The notes under the pieces were generated by a model that was given only the letters and a program-made list of their open reading frames with translations, was not told the origin of the DNA and did no database searches. The translations under genes and the position numbers were made by a program. Positions 53,272 to 61,586 of a stretch of DNA of 64,000 nucleotides are shown one piece after another. How positions within the stretch are numbered: position 1 is the first letter of the stretch; every line of letters starts with the position of its first letter. The stretch covers positions 558,001 to 622,000 of the forward strand of contig NZ_VCNC01000002.1 of the NCBI RefSeq assembly GCF_006210265.1, given 5' to 3'. The DNA comes from Desulfovibrio sp. UCD-KL4C (GTDB lineage: Bacteria > Desulfobacterota > Desulfovibrionia > Desulfovibrionales > Desulfovibrionaceae).

Positions 53272-55337
53272 TGGACATGAATATGCTTAAACATTTATTA
53301 GATCCACAAAGCGTTGCCGTCATTGGCGGCAGTGATGATATAGGAAAACCCGGAGGACGGCTCCTCTCCAATATTTTGGAAAGGGGCTATAAAGGACGGG
53401 TCATGGTTGTAAATCCCAAAAGCGACACAGTCCAAGGTGTTCCGGCATCCAAAAACATTGCAGCTATGCAAGAGATTCCAGACCTAGCCTATCTTGCAAT
53501 TCCGGCCAGATTTGTCCGCACAACTCTTGAAGAGCTGTGCACCAAAGGAGTTAAAGCAGCTGTAATTCTGTCCGCTGGGTTCGGTGAACTAAATGAGGAA
53601 GGCAAGGCCGAGGAACGAAGATTCAAAGAAATAGCCGACGCTAATGACATGCTTTTACTCGGCCCCAACTGCTTAGGTGTCATGAGCACCGAAGTTGCAG
53701 GAAAATTCGCGGGAATACTTCCGCTTATGTCTCTGGAAGGTATTGACTTCCTAAGCGGTTCCGGAGCCACAATTGATTATCTCGCGGAACAGGCAACGAA
53801 ACGAGGATTACCATTCAATTCTTTTATGACAGTTGGTAACTCAGCCCAAACGGAAGTAACGGACCTTCTGGATCTATTCGACAAAGCCTATGATGAAAAA
53901 TCATCTACAGTGAAAATTCTGTACATGGAAACCATCAATGACCCTAAAAAATTGATCGCTAGTGCCAAAAGCTTAGCTGCTAAAGGCTGTCACGTGGCCG
54001 GAATAAAAGCTGGAGCGACAGAAGCAGGAAACAGAGCTGCCGCCAGTCACACAGGCGCGCTTGTCTCCAGTGATACCGCAGTACAGGCAATGTTCGACAA
54101 AGCCGGTATCATTCGGGTGCAATCCCGCATTGAGCTGATAGACATCGCCTGTATCATGCGACTTGCCAAAGATAAACTTGACGGTAAACGGGTCTGCATT
54201 GTCACTGATGCAGGCGGTCCCGGCGTATTACTTGCCGACGAACTCAACCGTCAAGAAATCGAAGCTCCGGTACTAAAAACAAAAACCCAAAAACGTTTGG
54301 AAGAGGCTCTGATGCCCAGCTCCAGCGTGGTAAATCCAATTGACTGTCTACCTGCGCGCACAGCCCAGCATTTTGCAGATATCTTCCAGATCCTTTCTGA
54401 AGAAGAAGCAGACAGCATCGATTACATAATGGTAGTGCTCGGGGATTCCGGACTCTCGGATATCAGTGCCATCTACGACGTGATAATCAAAGCAATGAAC
54501 ACGTTACCCATGCCGATATTCCCTTCCTTCTGCACAGCTGTAACATCGGTCAACGCTTTAAAGGCATTTACCAAAGCCGGTAAGAGCTACTTTGAAGACG
54601 AGGTAGCCATGGGCAAAGCTTTAGGACGCGTGGTCAATCGTCCGCGCATTGCCGACTCCGCCGCAAATCCTAAAGATTACGACTTGGATCGTCTCAAGAA
54701 GATCATGAACGGTAAATCCAATATCCTTGATGCGGATACGGTAGCAGAAGTTCTAACCGCCGCTGGTATCAACCTGCCGGGGCAGCAAAGCATCACATCA
54801 AGAGAAACACTACATGACCTCACAGAAAAATTCCCATTTCCATGGGTTATGAAGGTCGAAGGACCTCTGCACAAGACAGATGTGGGTGGTGTCAAACTGA
54901 GCATTGGAGATCTTACGGAAGCGCAAGCTGCTTATGATGCGCTGATGAACATCCCCGATGCAGTTGGAGTACTGATCCAGCAGATGATTCAAGGAACTGA
55001 AGTAATAATCGGAATCAAACGTGAAGAGCCATTTGGCTCACTTACTGCCTTCGGTTTAGGCGGAATTTACGCCGAAGCCATGAAGGACATTCAATTCCGT
55101 CTGGCTCCGCTTGCGCCTGAAGAAGCCTTAGACATGATTAATTCCATCGCGGCTGCCCCAATCATCAAGGGTGTTCGCGGAGAACAGGGGATGGACTTAG
55201 ATATCCTGTCCGATCAAATTGTCCGTGTCAGCCGCTTGGCTGCGGATTTCCCGCAAATTGTGGAAATGGACATCAACCCTTTGAAAGGGTTCGGTGCAAA
55301 TATCTACGCTGTAGACGCAAGAATTATCTGCGAATAA
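53271..55337 (+). CDS. Fused ADP-forming acyl-CoA synthetase, alpha-beta order
   Basis: 688 residues. Alpha part about 1-455: CoA-binding Rossmann (LLDPQSVAVIGGSDDIGKPGG), then the phospho-His loop with His260 in ASHTGAL, close to the position of the catalytic His of Pyrococcus ACD. Beta ATP-grasp part about 465-688 (VMKVEGPLHKTDVGGVKL, VEMDINPLKGFG). It converts acyl-CoA, ADP and Pi to acid, CoA and ATP. Coupling to the IOR gene by TAATG strongly suggests that it uses the acyl-CoA made there, so the oxidation yields ATP directly. A convergent terminator follows. Confidence 0.9.
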   Translation: MDMNMLKHLLDPQSVAVIGGSDDIGKPGGRLLSNILERGYKGRVMVVNPKSDTVQGVPASKNIAAMQEIPDLAYLAIPARFVRTTLEELCTKGVKAAVILSAGFGELNEEGKAEERRFKEIADANDMLLLGPNCLGVMSTEVAGKFAGILPLMSLEGIDFLSGSGATIDYLAEQATKRGLPFNSFMTVGNSAQTEVTDLLDLFDKAYDEKSSTVKILYMETINDPKKLIASAKSLAAKGCHVAGIKAGATEAGNRAAASHTGALVSSDTAVQAMFDKAGIIRVQSRIELIDIACIMRLAKDKLDGKRVCIVTDAGGPGVLLADELNRQEIEAPVLKTKTQKRLEEALMPSSSVVNPIDCLPARTAQHFADIFQILSEEEADSIDYIMVVLGDSGLSDISAIYDVIIKAMNTLPMPIFPSFCTAVTSVNALKAFTKAGKSYFEDEVAMGKALGRVVNRPRIADSAANPKDYDLDRLKKIMNGKSNILDADTVAEVLTAAGINLPGQQSITSRETLHDLTEKFPFPWVMKVEGPLHKTDVGGVKLSIGDLTEAQAAYDALMNIPDAVGVLIQQMIQGTEVIIGIKREEPFGSLTAFGLGGIYAEAMKDIQFRLAPLAPEEALDMINSIAAAPIIKGVRGEQGMDLDILSDQIVRVSRLAADFPQIVEMDINPLKGFGANIYAVDARIICE

Positions 55338-55353
55338 TTCCAGCATATCAAAA

Positions 55354-55386
55354 AGGCTTCACTGAGCATCCAGCCCAGTGAAGCCT
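55354..55386. terminator. Convergent terminator between the ACD and aldehyde dehydrogenase genes
   Basis: A perfect 11-bp stem (AGGCTTCACTG/CAGTGAAGCCT) with an 11-nt loop. The A run on the left gives Ts for the minus-strand transcript. Confidence 0.85.
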
Positions 55387-55426
55387 ATTCAAGCACTTTA
55401 ATCATCTAGAAAAAACTTATCTATAA

Positions 55427-56791
55427 TCAGCCGATGCAAATCGATTTTACATTAACAAATTCACGGATTCCGTAGCTTCCAAGCTCGCGCCCGTAACCGG
55501 AAATACCGATCCCGCCGAATGGTAAATGAACATCACTGCGAACAAGACTGTTGATGAAAACACAACCTGTTTTGATACGGGCCGCGACCTTTGCCGCTTC
55601 CTCTTCATCCTTGGACCAGACCGATCCACCAAGACCAAACGGAGTATCGTTTGCCACAGTGATGGCTTCATCTACAGAAGACACACGAAAAACCATTGCC
55701 ACAGGGCCGAACAATTCCTCTTTGCAAACATCTTCACTTGAAGGGATATCAGTAACTATCGTTGGCGGGTAGTAATAGCCTTTGCCTTCTGGGATGCAAC
55801 CACCTATTAAGATATTTCCGCCAGCCTTTACGCAACGATCGACCTGCTCCTGCAACTCTGCGCGCAAAGGACCGGAAGACATTGGCCCCATGTCCGTTTT
55901 GGGATCAAGAGGGTCACCGACAACCAGACTAGACATATTTTCTTTAAGACTGGATAAAAATTCATCGTAAACTTCATCCATTACAATAAACCGCTTTGCG
56001 GCAATACATGTTTGCCCTGTATTACCGCATCTCGACATGGTTGCAACTTTTACAGCTTCTTCAAGATCAGCATCAGCAAGTACCAGCAGAGGATCACTTC
56101 CACCCAATTCCATGACTGACTTTTTAAGCCGTGAGCCAGCAGCTGAAGCCACTTTCTGCCCAGCGTATTCACTTCCGGTGAGGCTTACTGCAAACACGGA
56201 TTTATGATCCAAAACAGTTTCAACCTGACGAGCACCGATAAGTAATGTTCTGAATACATCAGCAGGAAAACCCGCATCCACAAATATTTTTTCTATAGCC
56301 AAAGCGCACTGAGGAACGTTGGAAGCATGTTTAAGAACCACTGTATTACCGGCCATAAGCGAAGGTGCAGCTATGCGAAACACCTGCCAAAGCGGGAAAT
56401 TCCAAGGCATAACTGTCAGCACGGTGCCAAGCGGTTCATAAGTAATGTAAGCCTTACGTCCCACACCTTCCACAGGAACAGGTGCAAGCATACCCTCACC
56501 TTCATCTGCGTAATAATCGCATACAGCAGCACATTTTAGAGCTTCACCTTCACCCATGCGGACAGGCTTACCCATTTCTATGGCCATAATTTCAGCTAGT
56601 TTTTTACTCTGAGCCCGTAATTGTTCTGCGGCTTTTTTCAGGAGTCCTCCGCGTTCGCTGTAACTCTTTGACTTCCATTCAGTCCAAGATTCAGCTGTGT
56701 AATCAAGAATATCCTGCAAATCGCCTTCTGATAGCGGATCAAAAGAGGCGACGACTTCTTCTGTAGCCGGATTAAGACTCTGAATACTCAT
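55427..56791 (-). CDS. NAD(P)-dependent succinate-semialdehyde dehydrogenase (short YneI/Sad type)
   Basis: 454 residues, which fits the short SSADH group (YneI/Sad-like) better than GabD. Catalytic residues are visible: Cys262 (GQTCIAAKR), Glu228 (ELGGSDP) and Asn131 (PWNFPLW). It is the last gene of the gabT-liv transcription direction, so it most likely oxidises the semialdehyde made by the aminotransferase (succinate semialdehyde, or glutarate semialdehyde if the substrate is 5-aminovalerate). AAGGAGA precedes the ATG, 50 bp after livF. Confidence 0.88.
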   Translation of the reverse strand: MSIQSLNPATEEVVASFDPLSEGDLQDILDYTAESWTEWKSKSYSERGGLLKKAAEQLRAQSKKLAEIMAIEMGKPVRMGEGEALKCAAVCDYYADEGEGMLAPVPVEGVGRKAYITYEPLGTVLTVMPWNFPLWQVFRIAAPSLMAGNTVVLKHASNVPQCALAIEKIFVDAGFPADVFRTLLIGARQVETVLDHKSVFAVSLTGSEYAGQKVASAAGSRLKKSVMELGGSDPLLVLADADLEEAVKVATMSRCGNTGQTCIAAKRFIVMDEVYDEFLSSLKENMSSLVVGDPLDPKTDMGPMSSGPLRAELQEQVDRCVKAGGNILIGGCIPEGKGYYYPPTIVTDIPSSEDVCKEELFGPVAMVFRVSSVDEAITVANDTPFGLGGSVWSKDEEEAAKVAARIKTGCVFINSLVRSDVHLPFGGIGISGYGRELGSYGIREFVNVKSICIG

Positions 56792-56840
56792 AAAAAGTCT
56801 CCTTATATTTTAATATATATAATGTTATTTACTACTAAGT

Positions 56841-57551
56841 TTAAATTCCCAGATAGGCGGTCTTAATATGAGGATTATTAAGAAGATCCTTTGCATTTCC
56901 TTCCATAGAAACACGCCCATGTTCCAGAACGTAACCTCTGTCAGAAAGAGAAAGTGAATGCTGAACATCCTGCTCTACCAGAAGTACTGTTGTTCCTTTA
57001 TCAGCAATTGCACGTACATTGGCAAAAATTTCGTTAATCAAAATCGGAGCCAACCCGAGTGAAGGTTCATCAAGCATCATAAGCTTGGGACAAGCCATAA
57101 TCCCTCTACCGATAGCAACCATTTGCTGCTCACCACCGGAAAGAGTCATTGCAAGCTGATCTTTGCGCTCCTCAAGCCGAGGAAACATTTCATAAACAGT
57201 TGCAAGTGATTTTTCCACATGATCTTTGGCTCTTTTGCTATATGCACCAACAATAAGGTTATCGTAAACCGACATCAGTGAAAACAATCGTCTCCCTTCC
57301 GGCACATGAATCAATCCGGCATCGACGATATTCTCAGGAGTACTTCCCTGAATATCATCCGATGCAAATTTAATTTCACCGCCAGAAGGATTAAGTAAGC
57401 CTGAAATGGTCCGCAGCAAGGTAGACTTCCCTGCTCCATTACCACCGATGATGGAAACAACCTCACCTTCATTAACATGCAAAGATAAATCATAGATGAC
57501 CTGAACATCACCGTAGCTGACATCAATATTATTTATGCTAAGCAGCGACAT
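56841..57551 (-). CDS. livF: Branched-chain-type amino acid ABC transporter ATPase LivF
   Basis: 236 residues from the ATG at 57551; a GTG two codons earlier is also in frame. The gene overlaps the livG end by 14 bp, and GGGGG in livG acts as Shine-Dalgarno. Walker A GGNGAGKST, signature LSGGEQQM and Walker B LMMLDEPSLGLAP are canonical for LivF. With LivG it energises the LivHM permease. Confidence 0.92.
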   Translation of the reverse strand: MSLLSINNIDVSYGDVQVIYDLSLHVNEGEVVSIIGGNGAGKSTLLRTISGLLNPSGGEIKFASDDIQGSTPENIVDAGLIHVPEGRRLFSLMSVYDNLIVGAYSKRAKDHVEKSLATVYEMFPRLEERKDQLAMTLSGGEQQMVAIGRGIMACPKLMMLDEPSLGLAPILINEIFANVRAIADKGTTVLLVEQDVQHSLSLSDRGYVLEHGRVSMEGNAKDLLNNPHIKTAYLGI

Positions 57552-58263
57552 AGTCACCCCCGAGATAAGCTTTAATTACATTCTCATCCTGAGCAACTTC
57601 TTCAGGCTTACCTTCAGATATTTTGGTGCCGAAATGAATTACAACCAGCTCATCTGATAGAGCCATAATCGCGCGCATAATATGTTCTATAACAAAGATG
57701 GTGACCCCGTTTTCACGAATTTCCCTGAACACATCTATCATTTCATCAACTTCGGTAGGTCTGAGTCCTGCCATGACTTCATCAAGAAGTAACAGCTTCG
57801 GTTTAGTTGCCATGGCCTTTGCAATTTCAAGACGCTTACGATCAGCAATGGTCAAAGCCCCGGAAATGTCATCCTTGCGATGATCAAGATGCATACTTTT
57901 AAGCACATCAAGAGCTATAGACTCAGCTTCTTCACGGCTGTTAGTAGTTGCAAAAGCTGCAACAGTGGTATTGTAAAGAACTGTTTTGGTGGCAAAAGGT
58001 TTAACAATCTGAAATGTGCGAGCAAGCCCCTTGCTACACAAATCCCATGGTTTATATCCGGTAATATCTTCACCATCAAAAAAAACCTTACCGGAACTGG
58101 GAGTGTAAACACCAGATGCACAGTTAAAAGCGGTTGATTTTCCGGCTCCGTTCGGCCCTATAAGTCCAAGTATCTGTCCTTTTTCTATTTCAAGGCTGAG
58201 CGAATTGACTGCGGTCAGTCCACCAAATTTCATGGTAACTTCTTCGAATTTAAGCATACTCAT
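57538..58263 (-). CDS. livG: Branched-chain-type amino acid ABC transporter ATPase LivG
   Basis: 241 residues from the ATG at 58263, with AAGGA upstream; the frame runs on to 58299 inside livM. Walker A GPNGAGKST, the signature region replaced by ALTIADRKRLEIAKAMA as is usual in LivG, and Walker B LLLLDEVMAGLRPTE are visible. It overlaps livM by 14 bp. Confidence 0.92.
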   Translation of the reverse strand: MSMLKFEEVTMKFGGLTAVNSLSLEIEKGQILGLIGPNGAGKSTAFNCASGVYTPSSGKVFFDGEDITGYKPWDLCSKGLARTFQIVKPFATKTVLYNTTVAAFATTNSREEAESIALDVLKSMHLDHRKDDISGALTIADRKRLEIAKAMATKPKLLLLDEVMAGLRPTEVDEMIDVFREIRENGVTIFVIEHIMRAIMALSDELVVIHFGTKISEGKPEEVAQDENVIKAYLGGDYVAA

Positions 58264-59287
58264 CGTTGAAGTCCTTTTTTTTATTTGTTTTTTTGGCAAT
58301 AAATTTCACTATGGCATTAAACTTTTTAGTAAGTGGATCTGTCAGTCCGCTAGGCTGTAGCAACATAACTACGATAAGAATTACACCATAAAGAATAAGA
58401 TGCATTCCAGGCAATGAATCACTTAAGTAGATACGGCTGAATTCACTCACCGGACGCAAAAGCAGTGCCCCGATTACCGGTCCTGCGATTGAACCGCGTC
58501 CACCGATAAGAGCAATAAAGGCAAGTTCAAAGGAAAGATCCAGCGTGAGCACTGATTTTGGGTAAATGAACAAAGTAAGTTGTGCCATGAATGTCCCCGC
58601 AAGCGAGGTCAAAAATGCACTCATAACCATAGCCCATACTTTACACTTGGCAACATTAACTCCAAGAGCCTCTGCTGCTTCAGGCTCCTCACCACCAGCA
58701 ATAAGAGAATAACCAAGCTTTGAGCGTGAAACATACCAAGTAAGAGCTAGCACAGCTACAAGCATAGTCAGGATGATGTAGTAATAAGGCTCCTTGCCTG
58801 CGAACTGAAATGCAAAGAAATCATTATGCCCAGCTTCAATAGGCGGGATATTAAGTCCTCTTGGGCCGTTAAGTTTGAAAGGACCGAGGTAGGGAAGATT
58901 TTCTACCACAACCCTTACGCCCTCAACAAAGGCCATTGTGGAAAGAGCAAAATATGCCCCGCGCATTTTAAGGGTAGGTTTACCGATAAGAAAACCGACT
59001 ATCCCAGAAAGCACACCACCGACAAGCATACCTATCCAAGGTGAGATAGAATACTGCAACCATAGTATTGTAGATGTATAAGCACCGATTCCCACGAAAA
59101 CAGAATGTCCAAGAGGCAAAACCCCTGCAAATCCGCCTACAAGATTCCATGAGGTGGTCATATAGGCAAAAAGAAGAAGCATTATTGAAATATGAAGGTA
59201 AGTCGGACTATGAACTACAAGCGGCATTCCGAAAGCGAAAAGAACGCATGCCGCTAAACAACATTTCTTAATAAATTTTTCAGTCAT
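58250..59287 (-). CDS. livM: Branched-chain-type amino acid ABC transporter permease LivM
   Basis: 345 residues with about nine membrane segments. LivM family motif GHSVFVGIGAYTS near residue 56 and the EAA-like loop GEEPEAAEALGVNVAKCKVWAMVMSAFLTSLAGTFMA are present. A Lys-rich tail ends it. AGGAAC precedes the ATG, 9 bp after the livH stop. Forms the channel with LivH. Confidence 0.92.
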   Translation of the reverse strand: MTEKFIKKCCLAACVLFAFGMPLVVHSPTYLHISIMLLLFAYMTTSWNLVGGFAGVLPLGHSVFVGIGAYTSTILWLQYSISPWIGMLVGGVLSGIVGFLIGKPTLKMRGAYFALSTMAFVEGVRVVVENLPYLGPFKLNGPRGLNIPPIEAGHNDFFAFQFAGKEPYYYIILTMLVAVLALTWYVSRSKLGYSLIAGGEEPEAAEALGVNVAKCKVWAMVMSAFLTSLAGTFMAQLTLFIYPKSVLTLDLSFELAFIALIGGRGSIAGPVIGALLLRPVSEFSRIYLSDSLPGMHLILYGVILIVVMLLQPSGLTDPLTKKFNAIVKFIAKKTNKKKDFNDEYA

Positions 59288-59296
59288 AATATGTTC

Positions 59297-60190
59297 CTAC
59301 CAATCGTATTTCTGGCCGAAAAGACCAGATGGTTTTACAAAGAGAACCAGCAGAAACAACACATAAACAATGGCTTCTGTCCAAGTAGATGTCATAAATG
59401 TCGGCCCGATGGATTCAATCAGTCCAATGATAACTCCGCCGATAATTGCTCCGGGAATTGATCCAAGCCCTCCAAGAACAACAATTACAAAAGATTTTAC
59501 ATCAAACGGAACACCGACTGTAGGGTAAACATTGTAAAATGTGGTAAGCACTACTCCTGATATTCCGGCTACGGCTGTACCTATTCCAAACGCGACATTA
59601 AAAATTTTCCATTGGTTGATGCCCATGAGTGAGGCTGCGTCGCGGTCAAGACTGGTAGCCCTGATTGCACGTCCTGTGCGTGTTTTCTGTAAAAAGAGGT
59701 AAAGCAGTAAAGCGGTGCCTATGGCGATCAGAAAACCGTAAAACTTCGGAATTGAGATGAAAATATCGCCGAATTCCATCATCTTTCCCTTAAGGGGATT
59801 AGGAGTGAGAGCTCTGTAGTCTGGGCCGAAAAAAAGCAGAGTAATGTTATCAAGGATATACCAAATACCCGTGGTAACAATAATTACTGTAGTAGGTTCC
59901 CTGACGTCTTTTTCAGCCACAAAGATAGGCTTGATGAGAAAATTCTGCAAATAATAGCCGAAGAAAAACATTACAGGAACCACGATTACAAGAGCTACAT
60001 AGGGATGAAGACCAGTAATAGAAACAGCCCAATATGCGGCGTACATGCCCACCATCAGAAACGACCCGTGGGCGAAGTTGATAACCTTCAACACCCCGAA
60101 AACCAGAGTCAGACCCAGCGCAATCAAGCCATAGATAGACCCCATAAGAATTCCGCTGATGATGTCCTGTATAAGATATGAAAAATCCAT
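59297..60190 (-). CDS. livH: Branched-chain-type amino acid ABC transporter permease LivH
   Basis: 297 residues from the ATG at 60190, chosen over a TTG at 60202 because GGCGG lies 5 bp before it. About eight membrane segments. The family motifs GLIALGLTLVFGVLKVINFAHGSFLMVGMY and RAIRATSLDRDAASLMGIN are clear. Permease partner of LivM. Confidence 0.92.
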   Translation of the reverse strand: MDFSYLIQDIISGILMGSIYGLIALGLTLVFGVLKVINFAHGSFLMVGMYAAYWAVSITGLHPYVALVIVVPVMFFFGYYLQNFLIKPIFVAEKDVREPTTVIIVTTGIWYILDNITLLFFGPDYRALTPNPLKGKMMEFGDIFISIPKFYGFLIAIGTALLLYLFLQKTRTGRAIRATSLDRDAASLMGINQWKIFNVAFGIGTAVAGISGVVLTTFYNVYPTVGVPFDVKSFVIVVLGGLGSIPGAIIGGVIIGLIESIGPTFMTSTWTEAIVYVLFLLVLFVKPSGLFGQKYDW

Positions 60191-60242
60191 AGAAACCGCC
60201 AAAGATAAGAAGTTAGTTTTAACAAAAGAATATTTTTTAAAA

Positions 60243-60269
60243 GGGGCGGCTCAATTATGCAGCCGCCCC
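60243..60269 (-). terminator. Attenuator hairpin between livK and livH
   Basis: A perfect 9-bp GC-rich stem (GGGGCGGCT/AGCCGCCCC) with a 9-nt loop, followed by TTTT on the minus strand. It fits partial termination or mRNA protection, giving more binding protein than permease. Confidence 0.75.
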
Positions 60270-60276
60270 GGCTAGC

Positions 60277-61515
60277 TTACTTTTTAGGGATAGGGAACAC
60301 AGGAGTGTAGCCGGCGCGACGTGCAGACTTAGGCCAGATTGTGATACGCTCAAGTCCTTTGCCTATATCATTGATCTGCACAACTACTGGAGATGCATGC
60401 ATGTTCTGTCCGGTTTTATCAAATTCGATAGAATCGTATGAAACTATTGCTGCAGGACCTGTTTTCAGGTTTGTTGCAGCTAAAGCAGTACGCAATTTGT
60501 CAGGGGAAGCGGAGCCGGCTCTTTCAAGAGCATCAGCAAGAACATACATAGATACGTAAGCATCAACAGCTTCGCCAGTTAAGTTGTTGCCGTATTTAGC
60601 TTTGTATTTAGCGTTAACTTCCTTAACACCAGGTTTGTTAACGTCAGTTTCCCATTCTACGATATCAAAAATATACTGAGCATTGTCTTCGGTTCCGCTA
60701 AGAAAAGTAGGATCAGCATGACCACCGCCTGTTCCGAGAATAACTTTAGGACGAACTCTGTAATCAGCCATAGTGTTTGTCAGCAAAACAGCATCTGCTG
60801 CGTTGGAAACCAGAAGTAAAACATCAGGTCTTGCACGGCGGATCTTGTTTACAACAGGAGTCAGGTCAGTTGCACTGGAAGGATATGGCTCATCAAGAAC
60901 GACTTTATATCCGCTCTTTTCAATAAGTTTCTTCCACTGCGCGGCAAGTCCTGTTCCCCAGTCTCCGTTTTCGTAAACCATCGCGATAGTTTTAAGTTCA
61001 GTTCCAAATTCCTTGGACATATCTTTAAGGAACGCAAACTGATCTCTTGCCCACCATGAATCTTTAGCGGCAATACGGAAAACATTTTTAAATCCGCGTT
61101 CAGTGATGGTATCTCGTACTGAAACAGGAACTATGAAAGGAACTCCATACCGTTCAGCAACTGCAGTGGAAGGATAAGTCACACCTGAATTCCAACAACC
61201 ACTGAGAACATTTACCTTTTCGGTGTTGATTAATCTTTCAGCAGCTGTAACACCTACATTCGGATCGCTTTTGGAATCAGCGTAAAACATTTCCAATTTT
61301 GCACCTCCAAGAGACTTGATACCCCCGGCAGCATTGATTTCTTCAACAGCCATTTCTCTAGCCTGCTTGCCCTGCTGTCCAACGGCTGCAGAAGGACCGG
61401 AAAGAGGAAGGATATTACCGACTTTGACAGTATCTACCGCCAAAGCAAGTGAACTGAAACCAAGTACTAAGGCACAGAGAAGTCCTGTACCCACAAGCGA
61501 TTTAAAAGTTTTCAT
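60277..61515 (-). CDS. livK: Periplasmic amino-acid binding protein of the Liv-type transporter
   Basis: 412 residues from the ATG at 61515, with AAGGAGA 6 bp before it; in-frame codons to 61566 are upstream of the signal peptide. Signal peptide about 1-25 (LLCALVLGFSSLALAVD). Type I periplasmic fold with KVGNILPLSGPSAAVGQQGKQAREMAVEEINAAGGI. The product is larger than LivJ/K (about 345) and in the size range of amide/urea/GABA-type binders, so the ligand need not be a branched-chain amino acid. The gabT neighbour suggests an omega-amino acid. Confidence 0.88.
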   Translation of the reverse strand: MKTFKSLVGTGLLCALVLGFSSLALAVDTVKVGNILPLSGPSAAVGQQGKQAREMAVEEINAAGGIKSLGGAKLEMFYADSKSDPNVGVTAAERLINTEKVNVLSGCWNSGVTYPSTAVAERYGVPFIVPVSVRDTITERGFKNVFRIAAKDSWWARDQFAFLKDMSKEFGTELKTIAMVYENGDWGTGLAAQWKKLIEKSGYKVVLDEPYPSSATDLTPVVNKIRRARPDVLLLVSNAADAVLLTNTMADYRVRPKVILGTGGGHADPTFLSGTEDNAQYIFDIVEWETDVNKPGVKEVNAKYKAKYGNNLTGEAVDAYVSMYVLADALERAGSASPDKLRTALAATNLKTGPAAIVSYDSIEFDKTGQNMHASPVVVQINDIGKGLERITIWPKSARRAGYTPVFPIPKK

Positions 61516-61551
61516 CTTTAATCTCCTTTTAAATGTGGTGTTTATAAAAAT

Positions 61552-61581
61552 AAAAAGGCCCATCAAATGACAGACCTCTTT
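61552..61581 (-). terminator. Weak hairpin between gabT and livK
   Basis: A 9-bp AT-rich stem with wobble pairs, then TTTTTATTTTTAT on the minus strand, in the 71-bp gap. It may reduce read-through from gabT to livK. The stem is weak. Confidence 0.4.
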
Positions 61582-61586
61582 AATTA

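Noticed and set aside
57538-58299. Start of livG at 58299
   Set aside because: The added 12 residues are Lys-rich and encoded within livM; the ATG at 58263 has AAGGA at proper distance.
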